This document shows positions 1 to 9,300 of a DNA stretch of 64,000 bases, piece by piece. Under the pieces are notes generated by a model. It saw only the letters and a list, made by a program, of their open reading frames with translations, ran no database searches and was not told the origin of the DNA. The stretch lies in assembly GCA_947492825.1 (NCBI GenBank), contig CANLNT010000002.1:318501-382500 (forward strand), given 5' to 3'. The first letter of the stretch is position 1. Every line of letters starts with the position of its first letter. A program made the position numbers and the translations under genes. The stretch comes from an uncultured Paracoccaceae bacterium (GTDB lineage: Bacteria > Pseudomonadota > Alphaproteobacteria > Rhodobacterales > Rhodobacteraceae).

Positions 1-8
1 AACCGCTT

Positions 9-185
9 TTAGGCCTCACCACCCTTTTCAATCCGCAGGAAATGCCGTGCCCGTTGCGCGGCATTTTCGCGTCTGGGCCGCTTTTGCAGCGCAAGCGTGG
101 CCTTGCTGGGGTATTTGGACTTTTCGATATCAACCAGCCGTTTGGTCCGTGGGGCGGGTTGGTCTTGGGTGCGTTGTGCAATCAT
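9..185 (-). CDS. small basic hypothetical protein (58 aa)
   Basis: I do not recognise this protein. It is 58 residues long, very basic towards the C-terminus (RPRRENAAQRARHFLRIEK), with no signal peptide, membrane segment or cysteine. The main support is the start: on the minus strand GGAGGATTGAG lies directly before the ATG, an excellent ribosome binding site, and the frame is open to a TAA at 9-11. The charge pattern would fit a nucleic-acid- or ribosome-associated protein, but that is only a guess. It follows another small minus-strand gene by 63 bp and may share its transcript. Confidence 0.55.
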   Translation of the reverse strand: MIAQRTQDQPAPRTKRLVDIEKSKYPSKATLALQKRPRRENAAQRARHFLRIEKGGEA

Positions 186-248
186 CTCAATCCTCCATCC
201 ATGACCGCAGTCTAACAGATGTCGGCGAAATCGCCAAAAAACCGGGGG

Positions 249-470
249 CTAGTGCTTTCGCACGGGCCCAATGCCCAGAAGATACCGCAGGTTGCTTTTT
301 GCGCGATCCAGTGGCGATTCTTCTTGAGTTTTCAACGGTTCCGGTTCTTCAGGCGGCAGCGCTTTAGACGCCTCAACCGCTTGTTTTTGCTTGCGAACCG
401 CGCGTTCCAGAAACGCGCCCTGCACACCACCCGTGGCATTCATATTCATTACTCTCATCACACGAAACAT
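249..470 (-). CDS. small hypothetical protein (73 aa)
   Basis: I do not recognise this protein. It is 73 residues, with a Lys/Arg-rich N-terminal half, a Pro/Glu stretch in the middle (PPEEPEPLKTQEE) and a C-terminus ending LRYLLGIGPVRKH. There is no signal peptide or membrane span. Start choice is uncertain: ATG codons at residues 1, 5, 8 and 10 are all possible, and the first has only a weak AAGG upstream. It lies between the DMT transporter gene and the 58-residue gene, all on the minus strand. Confidence 0.4.
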   Translation of the reverse strand: MFRVMRVMNMNATGGVQGAFLERAVRKQKQAVEASKALPPEEPEPLKTQEESPLDRAKSNLRYLLGIGPVRKH

Positions 471-528
471 CGAACAGGCCTTATTTCTACCACATTTCGC
501 GGGCGGAGTCTTGCCGGACGCGGCGGCA

Positions 529-1452
529 CTAATTTCCGCCCGGGTGTCCCATCGCCTTGCGTTGCTGCGCGCGGGCCAGTCCCAGTTTCCGTTCGCGCCA
601 GATAATCAGCACACCAGCAAGGATCACAATGCCCGCACCTAGCAGCATGGTGCCTGTCGGCACTTCGTCAAAGACCAGATAGCCAATGATCAGCGCCAGC
701 AGCATCGAGGTATAATCAAAGGGCGCCACAAGTGATGCATCGGCATAGCGATAGCTTGATGTCAGCAGAATTTGCCCGGTCCCGCCCAAAAGCCCAGCCG
801 TGACCAGCAGCACCACCACTGTGGGCGAGGGCATCGCCCATCCCCAAGGCAGCGTGAACAGCGCCAATGTGCTGGAGGTCACCGAAAACCAGAACACGAT
901 TGCAGCGGTGCCTTCGGTCTGAACCAGTTTGCGCACGAAAACCTGCGCCATTGCGGCCATCATGGCCCCCATCAACACGACCACCGCACCCAGCGTTTCT
1001 GCCGTGTTCAGGCCTGCGCCGACCGAAAGGCGCGGCGACAACACGATCAGCACACCGACCATTCCCAGCGCCACGGCTGACAGGCGAAAGCCGCGCACCT
1101 CTTCGCCCAGAAACATCGCCGCGAAGATCACCACCAACAGTGGCGCGGCATAGCCGATGGCCGTCACTTCTGGCAGCGGCAACAGGCCCAATCCGGTGAA
1201 CATCAGCCCCATGGCCGTCGTCCCCACCAGCCCGCGCCAAACATGGCCCATCGGGTTTTGGGTCTTCAAGCCACTGCGCAATTCACCCCGAAACGCCAGC
1301 CAGCCGAAAATGACCGGCAAGGCAAAGAACGACCGGAAAAATACCGCCTGACCGGGCGGGACATCGACGCTTGCTGCTTTCACCATCGAGGCCATGCCCA
1401 TAAAGGTCACGACCGACAGGATTTTGAACAGGATGCCGCGCAGGGGATGCAT
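529..1452 (-). CDS. DMT-superfamily (EamA) permease
   Basis: Inner-membrane drug/metabolite-type transporter of 307 residues, the usual length for a protein with two EamA repeats of five helices each. The first repeat begins at residue 1 (MHPLRGILFKILSVVTFMGM) and the second around residue 150. Glycine-rich hydrophobic segments such as LLGGTGQILLTSSYRYADAS and the Arg/Lys-rich cytoplasmic tail (WRERKLGLARAQQRKA) are typical. Members export or import small metabolites; the substrate cannot be read from sequence. It is transcribed alone, 55 bp after the App1 gene and on the same strand. Confidence 0.88.
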   Translation of the reverse strand: MHPLRGILFKILSVVTFMGMASMVKAASVDVPPGQAVFFRSFFALPVIFGWLAFRGELRSGLKTQNPMGHVWRGLVGTTAMGLMFTGLGLLPLPEVTAIGYAAPLLVVIFAAMFLGEEVRGFRLSAVALGMVGVLIVLSPRLSVGAGLNTAETLGAVVVLMGAMMAAMAQVFVRKLVQTEGTAAIVFWFSVTSSTLALFTLPWGWAMPSPTVVVLLVTAGLLGGTGQILLTSSYRYADASLVAPFDYTSMLLALIIGYLVFDEVPTGTMLLGAGIVILAGVLIIWRERKLGLARAQQRKAMGHPGGN

Positions 1453-1507
1453 AGGCGCAAACTACGCAGCGGCGTTCGTCCTTCAATCCGTGATCTGGTG
1501 TTAGCTG

Positions 1508-2503
1508 CTATGCGTCTGGCGCGTGGCTGTCTTTCAGGTCCGCAATGGCCGCGCGATAGTCGTCCGCCATATGCACCTTGACGCCAGCCGCTTTCAGTAC
1601 AGAAACCTCGGCTTCATCCTCTGGTCCGATGGCCCCAGCGGTCCGCAAGATGACCCGCGCGATGCGCCCGGGATGCCGCTGGACCGCTGCGGCATAGACA
1701 TGCGGATCATGCTGACCGGTGTCACCCACCAGCACAAAGGGCAGATCGGGGTGCGCGGCCATCAAGATATCAATCGCCGCCCCCTTGTGATCACCGTGTG
1801 TGCCGGTGATGAACTGGGTCTCGCTGATCCCATAGTCGCGCAGAAACATCGGCGCGCGCGGCAGCCCCGCGCGGGCAAAGACCGCGGCCAGAAAATCATG
1901 CAGGTTCCACGGGGAAGAGCTGACATAGTAGATTGGGTTGCGGTCCTGTCCGCGCAGCACATCCATCAGGTCCACCGCGTCGGCAAAGACCTCGCGCGTG
2001 GCCGAATTGCCGGTCAGCGTCGTCCACAAATTGCGCCTGAGTGACCACGCACCTGTTGCCATCATCGTGTCATCGACGTCCGAGATGACGGCAAAGTCCG
2101 CCCCCGGCCCTGTCACACGCACTGGGCAAATGGCTTCGATATCGCCGGCTGTCACCGTCACATCGACCCAACCGCATTCCGCTCCGCGCGGCAACAGCAG
2201 GGTGAAATACCCCTCTTCATCACTGCGCCCTTCGACCCCGCCTGCGCACACCGCGACATCCGCCACCTCATCGGTCAGGAACATCCGCAACATCGACCGC
2301 ATGTTGCGCATCCGGCTTTGTCTGGTTTGCACCTGTTCCACCCGTTGCGCGGCCAACACACGGCCCCGCACCACCAGATGATCGGGCGACGCATAGCCTG
2401 CGTAGGGCGCGATCACCTGCGCCGTGCGCGGCCTGACGATGACCTGCTCGATCCCGCGTTCGATCCGGGCTGCCCCACGCGCCAACCACAGCTTCAGGCT
2501 CAT
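1508..2503 (-). CDS. App1 family phosphatase (DUF2183)
   Basis: Homologue of the catalytic domain of yeast phosphatidate phosphatase App1, a HAD-type hydrolase. The 331-residue protein carries the diagnostic DVDDTMMATG (about residues 142-151, DxDxT motif), then YYVSSSPWNLHDFL and a later LVGDTGQHDPHVYA segment, all hallmarks of the family. The N-terminal half is a beta-rich domain. No signal peptide is seen, so it is probably cytoplasmic. Its start ATG overlaps the stop of the PQQ sugar dehydrogenase gene by four bases (ATGA), so the two are translationally coupled. The bacterial substrate is not known. Confidence 0.87.
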   Translation of the reverse strand: MSLKLWLARGAARIERGIEQVIVRPRTAQVIAPYAGYASPDHLVVRGRVLAAQRVEQVQTRQSRMRNMRSMLRMFLTDEVADVAVCAGGVEGRSDEEGYFTLLLPRGAECGWVDVTVTAGDIEAICPVRVTGPGADFAVISDVDDTMMATGAWSLRRNLWTTLTGNSATREVFADAVDLMDVLRGQDRNPIYYVSSSPWNLHDFLAAVFARAGLPRAPMFLRDYGISETQFITGTHGDHKGAAIDILMAAHPDLPFVLVGDTGQHDPHVYAAAVQRHPGRIARVILRTAGAIGPEDEAEVSVLKAAGVKVHMADDYRAAIADLKDSHAPDA

Positions 2504-3648
2504 CCCGGTTGCACCCGCAGGATCTCTCCGGCGTCGGTCAGCACAAGCACCGCGCCATCTGGCAACACTTCCACATCGCGGACGCGGCCCACGCCATCCA
2601 ACAGCCTTTCCTCACCCGTGACCCGGCCACCATCCAGCGTCAGCCGGACCAGCCCGCCGGGGTTGAGCGACCCCACCAGAATATCCCCGCGCCATGGCGC
2701 ATAGCTGCCCGCGTAGAACACCATATTGCTGGGCGCGATCACCGGGTCCCAATAATAAACCGGCTCTTCCATCCCTGCGGCGCGGGCCTGTCCCGCACCA
2801 ATGTCGCTGCCGCGATAGTTGATCCCGTAAGACACCAGCGGCCAGCCATAGTTGCGCCCGGCCCGTGGTTGGTTCAGCTCATCACCCCCACGCGGCCCGT
2901 GCTCCACGGTCCAAAGCCCGCCGGGGCCTAGGGCCGCGCCCTGCGCATTGCGGTGCCCCAGTGACCAGATCGCATCATCGCCCGCGCGTCCGACAAAAGG
3001 GTTATCCGTCGGGATCGTTCCATCGGCATTCACCCGGATCACCTTGCCATGTGTGCTGCCGGGGTCCTGCACCAGCGTCCCACGATCACCCGCGCCCCGA
3101 TCACCCGTGGTGATCCAGACGGTGCCATCCGGGTCCGGCACGATCCGGCTGCCAAAGTGTCGCCCGCCAGAGGTCGCAGGCCCCTGCACAAAGATATCGC
3201 GCACATCGCTCAGCTGCCCATCCGCACCCAAGGTACCACGCGCCGCAGCCGTCACCGCGCCACCGCTGACCGGCTTGGCATAGGTCCAGAACACTGTGCG
3301 GTCGCGGCTGAAATCGGGCGAGACTGCCACATCCAACAGCCCGCCCTGCCCGCCAGCGGCCACACGTGGCACACCGCCCAAAGGGGCAGAGACTGTGCCA
3401 TCACTGTTGACGATCCGCATCGACCCACCCTTTTCCGTCACCAGAAACTGGCCCGACGGTAGCCTTGCAATGCCCCAAGGCGCATCCAACCCGCGCGCAA
3501 ACCGCGTCACCGTCACCGGGGTGGCGGCCATCGCGGGCGCGCGCGTCTGATTGGCAAAAGCGGGTTGAAAATCGGCGTTCGGCGGGCCCTGACTGACCTG
3601 CGCAAGCGACATCATCGGGATCATGGCAAACAGAATGGCAAGGCGCAT
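2500..3648 (-). CDS. PQQ-dependent aldose sugar dehydrogenase
   Basis: Soluble periplasmic sugar dehydrogenase of the YliI/Asd type, which oxidises the anomeric carbon of aldoses with PQQ. A 382-residue protein with an N-terminal signal peptide (MRLAILFAMIPMMSLAQ), then a six-bladed propeller with LDAPWGIARLPSGQFLVTE, GGRHFGSRIV, DGTVWITTGDRG and WTVEHGPRGGDELN, the calcium/PQQ-binding signatures of the GSDH family. I chose the ATG at 3646-3648 because GGAG lies seven bases upstream; a GTG two codons earlier is possible. It follows queG by 66 bp and overlaps the App1 gene. Confidence 0.9.
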   Translation of the reverse strand: MRLAILFAMIPMMSLAQVSQGPPNADFQPAFANQTRAPAMAATPVTVTRFARGLDAPWGIARLPSGQFLVTEKGGSMRIVNSDGTVSAPLGGVPRVAAGGQGGLLDVAVSPDFSRDRTVFWTYAKPVSGGAVTAAARGTLGADGQLSDVRDIFVQGPATSGGRHFGSRIVPDPDGTVWITTGDRGAGDRGTLVQDPGSTHGKVIRVNADGTIPTDNPFVGRAGDDAIWSLGHRNAQGAALGPGGLWTVEHGPRGGDELNQPRAGRNYGWPLVSYGINYRGSDIGAGQARAAGMEEPVYYWDPVIAPSNMVFYAGSYAPWRGDILVGSLNPGGLVRLTLDGGRVTGEERLLDGVGRVRDVEVLPDGAVLVLTDAGEILRVQPG

Positions 3649-3714
3649 GGACACTCCTTCATCAGCGTTTCACCCCTTCAAGATAGGGCGAAATGTGAAC
3701 CTGTCGCGGGGCGA

Positions 3715-4746
3715 TCACGCGATTGCGCGTAACCTTGCCACCGCCCAACGCGCCGCATCCGCGACAACCGGGTCCGGGTCATTGACGAGGGCCTCAGCCA
3801 GGGTCAGCAATGCCGGGTCCGCCGCATTGCCCATCGCATAAAGCACATTGCGCAGGAACCGGTCGCGCCCGATCCGCTTGATCGGCGATCCGCTGAACCG
3901 CGCCCGAAACCCCGCATCATCCAACGTCGCAAGGTCGGCCAGCGGCGGGGCCACCAGATCATCCCGTGCGGCCAGCCGCTGATCCTTGGCGGTGGCCGCA
4001 AACTTGTTCCACGGGCACACCGCCAGACAATCGTCGCAGCCATAAATCCGGTTGCCCATGTGGGCGCGCAATTCGGGGTCAATCGGGCCTTTGTGTTCAA
4101 TCGTCAGATAGGAAATGCAGCGCCTTGCATCCAACTGGAAAGGCGCCGGGAAAGCATCGGTCGGACAGATGTCCAGACAGGCCCTGCAGGACCCGCAATG
4201 CTCGTTTTCCCCTGTATCAGGGTCTAATTCGAGCGTGGTAAAGATCGCCCCCAGAAAGAACCAATTGCCCAATTCGCGCGACAACAGGTTGGTATGTTTG
4301 CCCTGCCAGCCCAGCCCTGCCGCCTGCGCCAGCGGTTTCTCCATCACCGGGGCCGTGTCCACGAACACCTTGATCTCGGTGCCCGGCGCCTGTTCGATCA
4401 ACCAGCGCCCGACTTTCTTCAGCCGCTTCTTGACCACATCATGATAATCACGCCCCTGCGCATAAACGCTGATCGCCGCGCGGTCAGGCTGCTCCAGCAC
4501 CGCCAGCGGATCATGGGCAGGCGCATAATTCTCGGCCAGCATGATGACCGATTTCGCATCCGGCCAAAGGGCTGCCGGATCACCGCGCCAACCCATGCGC
4601 TCCGCCATCCAACCCATCTGCCCATGCCGCCTGGCATCCACAAACGCCTGCAAGCGCGCCGCCAGTTCCGGGGCCGCGTCGGGCCTGCACACACCCACAT
4701 CCGCAAACCCCGCTTCACGCGCAAATGCGATCAAACGGTCCTTCAT
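3715..4746 (-). CDS. queG: epoxyqueuosine reductase QueG
   Basis: Reduces epoxyqueuosine to queuosine at tRNA position 34, using cobalamin and two [4Fe-4S] clusters. The 343-residue protein has the family order: N-terminal cobalamin-binding region with [20 protein letters not shown], then two ferredoxin motifs ([17 protein letters not shown] and [14 protein letters not shown]), then a C-terminal HEAT-like part ending [18 protein letters not shown]. An in-frame upstream extension would read through the GC-rich hairpins, so I chose the ATG at 4744-4746 ([14 protein letters not shown]), which has AGAAGA just before it. Confidence 0.95.
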   Translation of the reverse strand: MKDRLIAFAREAGFADVGVCRPDAAPELAARLQAFVDARRHGQMGWMAERMGWRGDPAALWPDAKSVIMLAENYAPAHDPLAVLEQPDRAAISVYAQGRDYHDVVKKRLKKVGRWLIEQAPGTEIKVFVDTAPVMEKPLAQAAGLGWQGKHTNLLSRELGNWFFLGAIFTTLELDPDTGENEHCGSCRACLDICPTDAFPAPFQLDARRCISYLTIEHKGPIDPELRAHMGNRIYGCDDCLAVCPWNKFAATAKDQRLAARDDLVAPPLADLATLDDAGFRARFSGSPIKRIGRDRFLRNVLYAMGNAADPALLTLAEALVNDPDPVVADAARWAVARLRAIA

Positions 4747-4791
4747 TCTTCTGGCCAAAAATATCCTGGGGGTCCGGGGGCAAAGCCCCCG
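4747..4791 (-). repeat. GC hairpin plus GGATATTTTTGGCCA spacer, dispersed Rhodobacteraceae element
   Basis: On the minus strand a hairpin with CGGGGG/CCCCCG arms and loop CTTTG (4775-4791) is followed by GACCCCCAGGATATTTTTGG and CCAGAAGA, then the queG start. From memory, this hairpin-spacer combination recurs between genes in many Rhodobacteraceae genomes, often supplying the upstream region of the next gene. I saw only this copy in the window. Whether it works as RNA processing site, terminator remnant or ribosome-binding region is unknown. Confidence 0.5.
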
Positions 4792-4819
4792 AAAAAGGGG
4801 TGGGGGGGCGGGCCCCCCC
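4792..4819 (-). terminator. intrinsic terminator of the glutathione transferase gene
   Basis: Minus strand: a seven-bp G/C stem (GGGGGGG, loop CCCG, CCCCCCC; 4802-4819) then ACCCC and a TTTTT run at 4792-4796, nine bases after the gst stop codon. The short gap between stem and T-run makes it a slightly unusual terminator. Confidence 0.55.
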
Positions 4820-4827
4820 GCCAAAGA

Positions 4828-5493
4828 TCAAAAATCAAGGTCCGCATAATGCCCCGGCTGCGGAAACCCGGGCACCTGATCCGCCAGCAATGACCGGAAC
4901 GCGGGCCGCGATTTGATCTTGGCATACCAATCCTTCACCACCTCTGACCGGTTCCAATCCACGTCCGAGATATAGTCCAAACAGCTCAACTGGGCGGCAG
5001 CCGCGAAATCCGCAAGGCTCATGTCGTTGCCCGCCAACCACCGGCGCTGATCCAGCAGATGCGCCATGTAATCCAGATGATACTTGATCGCCTTGGCACC
5101 TTCCTTGACGTTTGTGCTGTCGGGGTATCCGGTTCCCATCACCTTGCGAAACACCCGTTCGCCCACCAGCTTTTGCGTGCATTCGCGATAGAACTTGTCG
5201 TCAAACCACCCCACAAGCCGCCGCACCTCGTATCGACTTTCTGCGTCTTTGGGCAAAAGCGCGGGGCTGGGATGCACCTCTTCGATGTATTCACAGATCG
5301 CCGTGCTATCGGCCATCGTACGGTTGCCCATCTTCAGAACCGGTACCTTGCCTGCGGGATTGCGGCGCAGGAAATCAGTGTCCTTTTCCCAATACCGCTC
5401 TTCGACCAGCTCGACCTCGATCTTCTTTTCCGCAAGGCTCAGCCGCACTTTGCGCGAAAACGGTGACAGAGGATAATGATAAAGCCGGTTCAT
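4828..5493 (-). CDS. glutathione S-transferase family protein
   Basis: A 221-residue two-domain GST. The N-terminal thioredoxin-like domain shows LYHYPLSPFSRKVRLSLAEK with the catalytic-region Ser/Pro-Phe, the cis-Pro motif GKVPVLKM (about residues 48-55) and the glutathione gamma-glutamyl contact ADSTAICEYIEE. The C-terminal half is helical (LAGNDMSLADFAAAAQLSCLDY, the N-capping box region). Cytosolic; likely conjugates or reduces electrophiles, but the substrate is not predictable. Transcribed after mtgA's opposite end on the same strand; a terminator follows. Confidence 0.9.
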   Translation of the reverse strand: MNRLYHYPLSPFSRKVRLSLAEKKIEVELVEERYWEKDTDFLRRNPAGKVPVLKMGNRTMADSTAICEYIEEVHPSPALLPKDAESRYEVRRLVGWFDDKFYRECTQKLVGERVFRKVMGTGYPDSTNVKEGAKAIKYHLDYMAHLLDQRRWLAGNDMSLADFAAAAQLSCLDYISDVDWNRSEVVKDWYAKIKSRPAFRSLLADQVPGFPQPGHYADLDF

Positions 5494-5545
5494 CGCTTGC
5501 CCTTTGGTGGTGGTCCATCTTCAATGCCGCAAGGCGCGCGTGCGT

Positions 5546-6268
5546 TCAATCCTCAAAACAGGCTGCCCGCCCGTCAGCAGCGATTGTTGCCGCCCCATCT
5601 AGAATGCCCGCCGCCCTTCTGCGCACCGCGTCACTGGGCTGCGCGGCTGACCGCGTCTTGGGCGCGGGCAGGATTGCCGCCAGCCGTGCGGCCTGCACAT
5701 TGGTCAGATCGGCCGCATCCACGCCAAAGTAATGCTGCGCCGCCGCCTGCACACCAAACACACCCTCGTCGAACTCGGCCACGTTCAGATACAGCTCCAG
5801 AATTCGCCGCTTTGACCAGACTGCCTCTGTCAGGGGGGTCCAGACGGCCTCCATTGATTTGCGCAACCACGACCGACCCTGCCACAGATAGACATTCTTC
5901 ACGACTTGCTGCGAAATGGTCGAAGCGCCGCGATTGCCCCCTGCCTCAAGCGCAGTCTGGATCGCATCCACATCCAGCCCCCAATGCAGGCAGAAATTGG
6001 CGTCTTCTGCTGCAACAGCGGACCGCGCCATGACCGGCGCGATGTCTTCCATTGCAACCCAGTCCATCTCAACCCCGCCAAGGCGGCGGCTTTCGGACAA
6101 CGCATAGGGCGTGCTGGGTGGATTGATCAGCGCATAAAGAAACGTCAGCAAGACAACCATCAGCACCGCCCCCGCAATGAAACGCCAAAACCACCCGGTC
6201 ACGCGCCGCAAGGGTCCCTTGCGGGGTGTCTCGGCTTTCTTTTTCCGGGATGTCTTCGCCTTCGCCAT
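5546..6268 (-). CDS. mtgA: monofunctional biosynthetic peptidoglycan transglycosylase
   Basis: GT51 glycan polymerase that elongates peptidoglycan strands from lipid II. The 240-residue protein has a basic cytoplasmic tail, one membrane span (FIAGAVLMVVLLTFLYALI, about residues 31-49), then the transglycosylase domain with the catalytic motif AAEDANFCLHWG (Glu), the GASTISQQVVKNVYLW motif, and KRRILELYLNVAEFDEGVFG. Length fits MtgA; there is no transpeptidase domain. It stands 92 bp upstream, in transcription order, of nothing related; its neighbours are gst and gltB. Confidence 0.94.
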   Translation of the reverse strand: MAKAKTSRKKKAETPRKGPLRRVTGWFWRFIAGAVLMVVLLTFLYALINPPSTPYALSESRRLGGVEMDWVAMEDIAPVMARSAVAAEDANFCLHWGLDVDAIQTALEAGGNRGASTISQQVVKNVYLWQGRSWLRKSMEAVWTPLTEAVWSKRRILELYLNVAEFDEGVFGVQAAAQHYFGVDAADLTNVQAARLAAILPAPKTRSAAQPSDAVRRRAAGILDGAATIAADGRAACFED

Positions 6269-6305
6269 AGGCCTCTTAACTCATTTGCCCCGCACAGGGT
6301 CAAGC

Positions 6306-6337
6306 AAAACGCCCCGCAGCCGGTCAGCCACGGGGCG
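6306..6337 (-). terminator. intrinsic terminator of the gltD-gltB operon
   Basis: Minus strand: CGCCCCG, a 14-base loop that can itself pair (GGCTG/CGGCTG region), CGGGGCG, then TTTT. It lies 23 bp after the gltB stop. On the plus strand the same stem is followed by CAATTTTT, so it may act both ways, although no plus-strand gene ends here. Confidence 0.7.
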
Positions 6338-6360
6338 CAATTTTTCGCAAAAAACAGACC

Positions 6361-9300
6361 CTATTCCGCAGGAATAGCAGTTTCTTCGATGCTGAGCGGT
6401 GCCGGCAGATGCACCAACATTTCTTTCGGGCAAACCTGGATAAAGTGCATCCGGGCTTCTTCCCAGTTGGCCAGGATTTCAGCCGCTTTCACGCTGCCGG
6501 TCTCTTCTGCGTGCTGTGCGACCAGCCCGCGCAACTGTGCCTCCCAGTGGTCGACCGTGACGGGGCATGTCACCAGCGTTTCCATGTTCATCAACGCAGA
6601 CGCGGTCCCGTCGGGATCGTAAAGATAGGCCATCCCGCCGGTCATGCCTGCGCCAAAGTTGGCACCAATCTCGCCCAGAATCACGGCGACACCGCCGGTC
6701 ATGTATTCGCAGCCGTTGGTTCCGCAGCCCTCGATCACCACGCTTGCGCCAGAATTGCGCACTGCAAACCGTTCACCCGCGCGACCCGCGGCAAAAAGGT
6801 ACCCATCGGTCGCACCATAAAGCACCGTGTTGCCGATGATCGTATTCTCAGCCGCCACCAGCGGGCTTTGCATCTGCGGACGCACCACCACGGTACCCCC
6901 CGACAGACCCTTACCGACATAGTCGTTGGCGTCACCCGACACGACCAGCTTCAGCCCGTGCACCGCAAAGGCGCCAAGGCTTTGCCCGGCAGAACCGCGC
7001 AGCTTTACCGTCAGGTGATCGGGTTGCAAATTGTTACGCATCCCGTGTTCCTGCACGATGTGGCTCGACGTGCGCGTGCCGATGGTCCGCAGCGTGTTTT
7101 GCACCGCATATTCCAGCTGCATCTTCTCGCCATCCTTCAGGAAGCGGTCCGCATCCTTGACGATCTGCGCATCCAACGTGTCATCGACCGGGTTGCGGTC
7201 TTTGTCACGGTTGTAGGTGATCTTGCTGGCCCCATCGACGGTGATCAGCAGCGGGTTCAGGTCCAGATCATCCAGATGCGCGGACCCACGGCTGACCTGC
7301 GCCAACAGATCGGCGCGTCCAATCACCTCATCCAGCGACCGCGCACCAATGCTTGCCAGGATTTCGCGAACTTCTGTGGCGTAGAAGGTGATCAGGTTCA
7401 CCACCTTGTCGGCATTGCCGGTGAACTTGTCGCGCAACGCTTCGTCCTGCGTGCAGACCCCCACCGGGCAGGTGTTCGACTGGCACTGGCGCACCATGAT
7501 GCAGCCCATCGCGATCAACGCCGCTGTGCCGATGCCGTATTCCTCGGCCCCCAGCATCGCCGCCATCACGATGTCGCGCCCGGTGCGCAGGCCACCATCT
7601 GTGCGCAGTGTGATCCGCTCGCGCAGATTGTTCATCGCCAGCACCTGATGCGCTTCGGTCAGGCCCATTTCCCACGGCAACCCGGCGTATTTGATCGAGG
7701 TGCCGGGTGAGGCACCCGTGCCGCCATTATGCCCTGAAATCAGGATGATATCGGCCTTCGCCTTGGCGACACCGGCGGCAATCGTGCCAACGCCAGATGA
7801 CGCCACAAGCTTCACCGTCACCTTGCAGCGCGGGTTGATCTGCTTGAGATCATAGATCAGCTGCGCAAGATCCTCGATCGAATAGATATCGTGGTGCGGC
7901 GGCGGTGAAATCAGCGTCACCCCTTTGGTCGAGTGCCGCAGCTTGGCGATCAGGTCAGTGACCTTCATCCCCGGCAACTGGCCGCCCTCACCGGGCTTGG
8001 CTCCTTGGGCAACTTTGATCTCAAGCTCTTCGCACGCCAGCAGATATTCCGCCGTAACACCAAACCGGCCAGAGGCGACCTGCTTGATCTTCGCACTCGC
8101 ATTGTCGCCATTGGGTTCCGGCGTGAAATCATCGGGGCTTTCGCCACCTTCGCCACTGTCGGACTTTGCACCAATCCGGTTCATCGCAATCGACAGCGTC
8201 CGGTGCGCCTCGGGCGACAGCGCACCCAGCGACATGCCCGGTGTTACAAACCGCTTGCGGATCGCGGTGATGCTTTCGACCTCTTCAATCGGAACAGGTG
8301 TGCCCAGCGGCTTGATCGCCAACAAATCGCGCAGATGGATCGGCGGGTTGGACTGCATCGCCTTGGAATACTGTTGCCACATCTCATAGCTGGCGCGGTT
8401 ACACGCGGCCTGCATCATGTGCATGGTCTGCGCTTCCCAGGCGTGCTTTTCGCCCGACCGGCGCGCTTTGTAGAAGCCACCAATCGGCAGCACATCCTGC
8501 CCCTGCTTCCAGCCCTTGGCATGCACCTCTTCCAGCTTGGTCTGAATGCCGTTTGTCCCGATGCCCGAAATCCGGCTGTGCATCCCGGGGAAGTATTCCG
8601 CGACCATTGCGCGGGACAGGCCAACGGCTTCAAAGTTCAGGCCGCCGCGATAGGACGACAAGACACTAATGCCCATCTTTGACATGATTTTCAGCAACCC
8701 GGCGTCAATCGCCGCGCGGTAGCGGCGGCAGGCGTCGGTCAGATTTCCGTCAATCAAACCGCGGCGCAAACGGTCCGCGATGCTGTCCTGCGCCAGATAG
8801 GCGTTGACCGTGGTAGCACCGCAGCCAATCAGCACAGCAAAGTAATGCGGATCAATACATTCCGCCGACCGCACGTTGATCGAACAGAAGGTGCGCAGCC
8901 CCTTCTTGGTCAGCCCTGAATGCACAGCGCTCGTGGCAAGGATCATCGGCATCGGTACGCGCGTGGCTGACTGATGCTGATCGGTCAGCACGATGTGCCC
9001 AGCACCGGACCGCACGGCATCTTCCGCCTCGTTCCGGATACGCGCAAGCCCGCGCGACAGCGCACCTGACCCTTCGGTAAAGGTACAATCAATCATCACG
9101 ACGCCATCGCCGAAATGTTTGACCATCTCGTCGAATTCCGCATTCGCGACAAAGGGGCTTTCCAGCACCAGAATCTCTGTCTGGCTGCTGTCTTCGTCCA
9201 GCACGTTCTTAAGGTTGCCGAACCGCGTTTTCAGCGACATCACACGGCTTTCACGAAGTGAGTCAATCGGCGGGTTTGTGACCTGGCTAAAGTTCTGGCG

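Noticed and set aside
6409-7710. Plus-strand open frame of 433 codons
   Set aside because: Antisense to gltB; His/Gln-rich shadow translation.
8410-8420. Single TGTGCAT inside gltB (similar singles near 49157 and 58657)
   Set aside because: No second copy 11 bp away, so not counted as an array.
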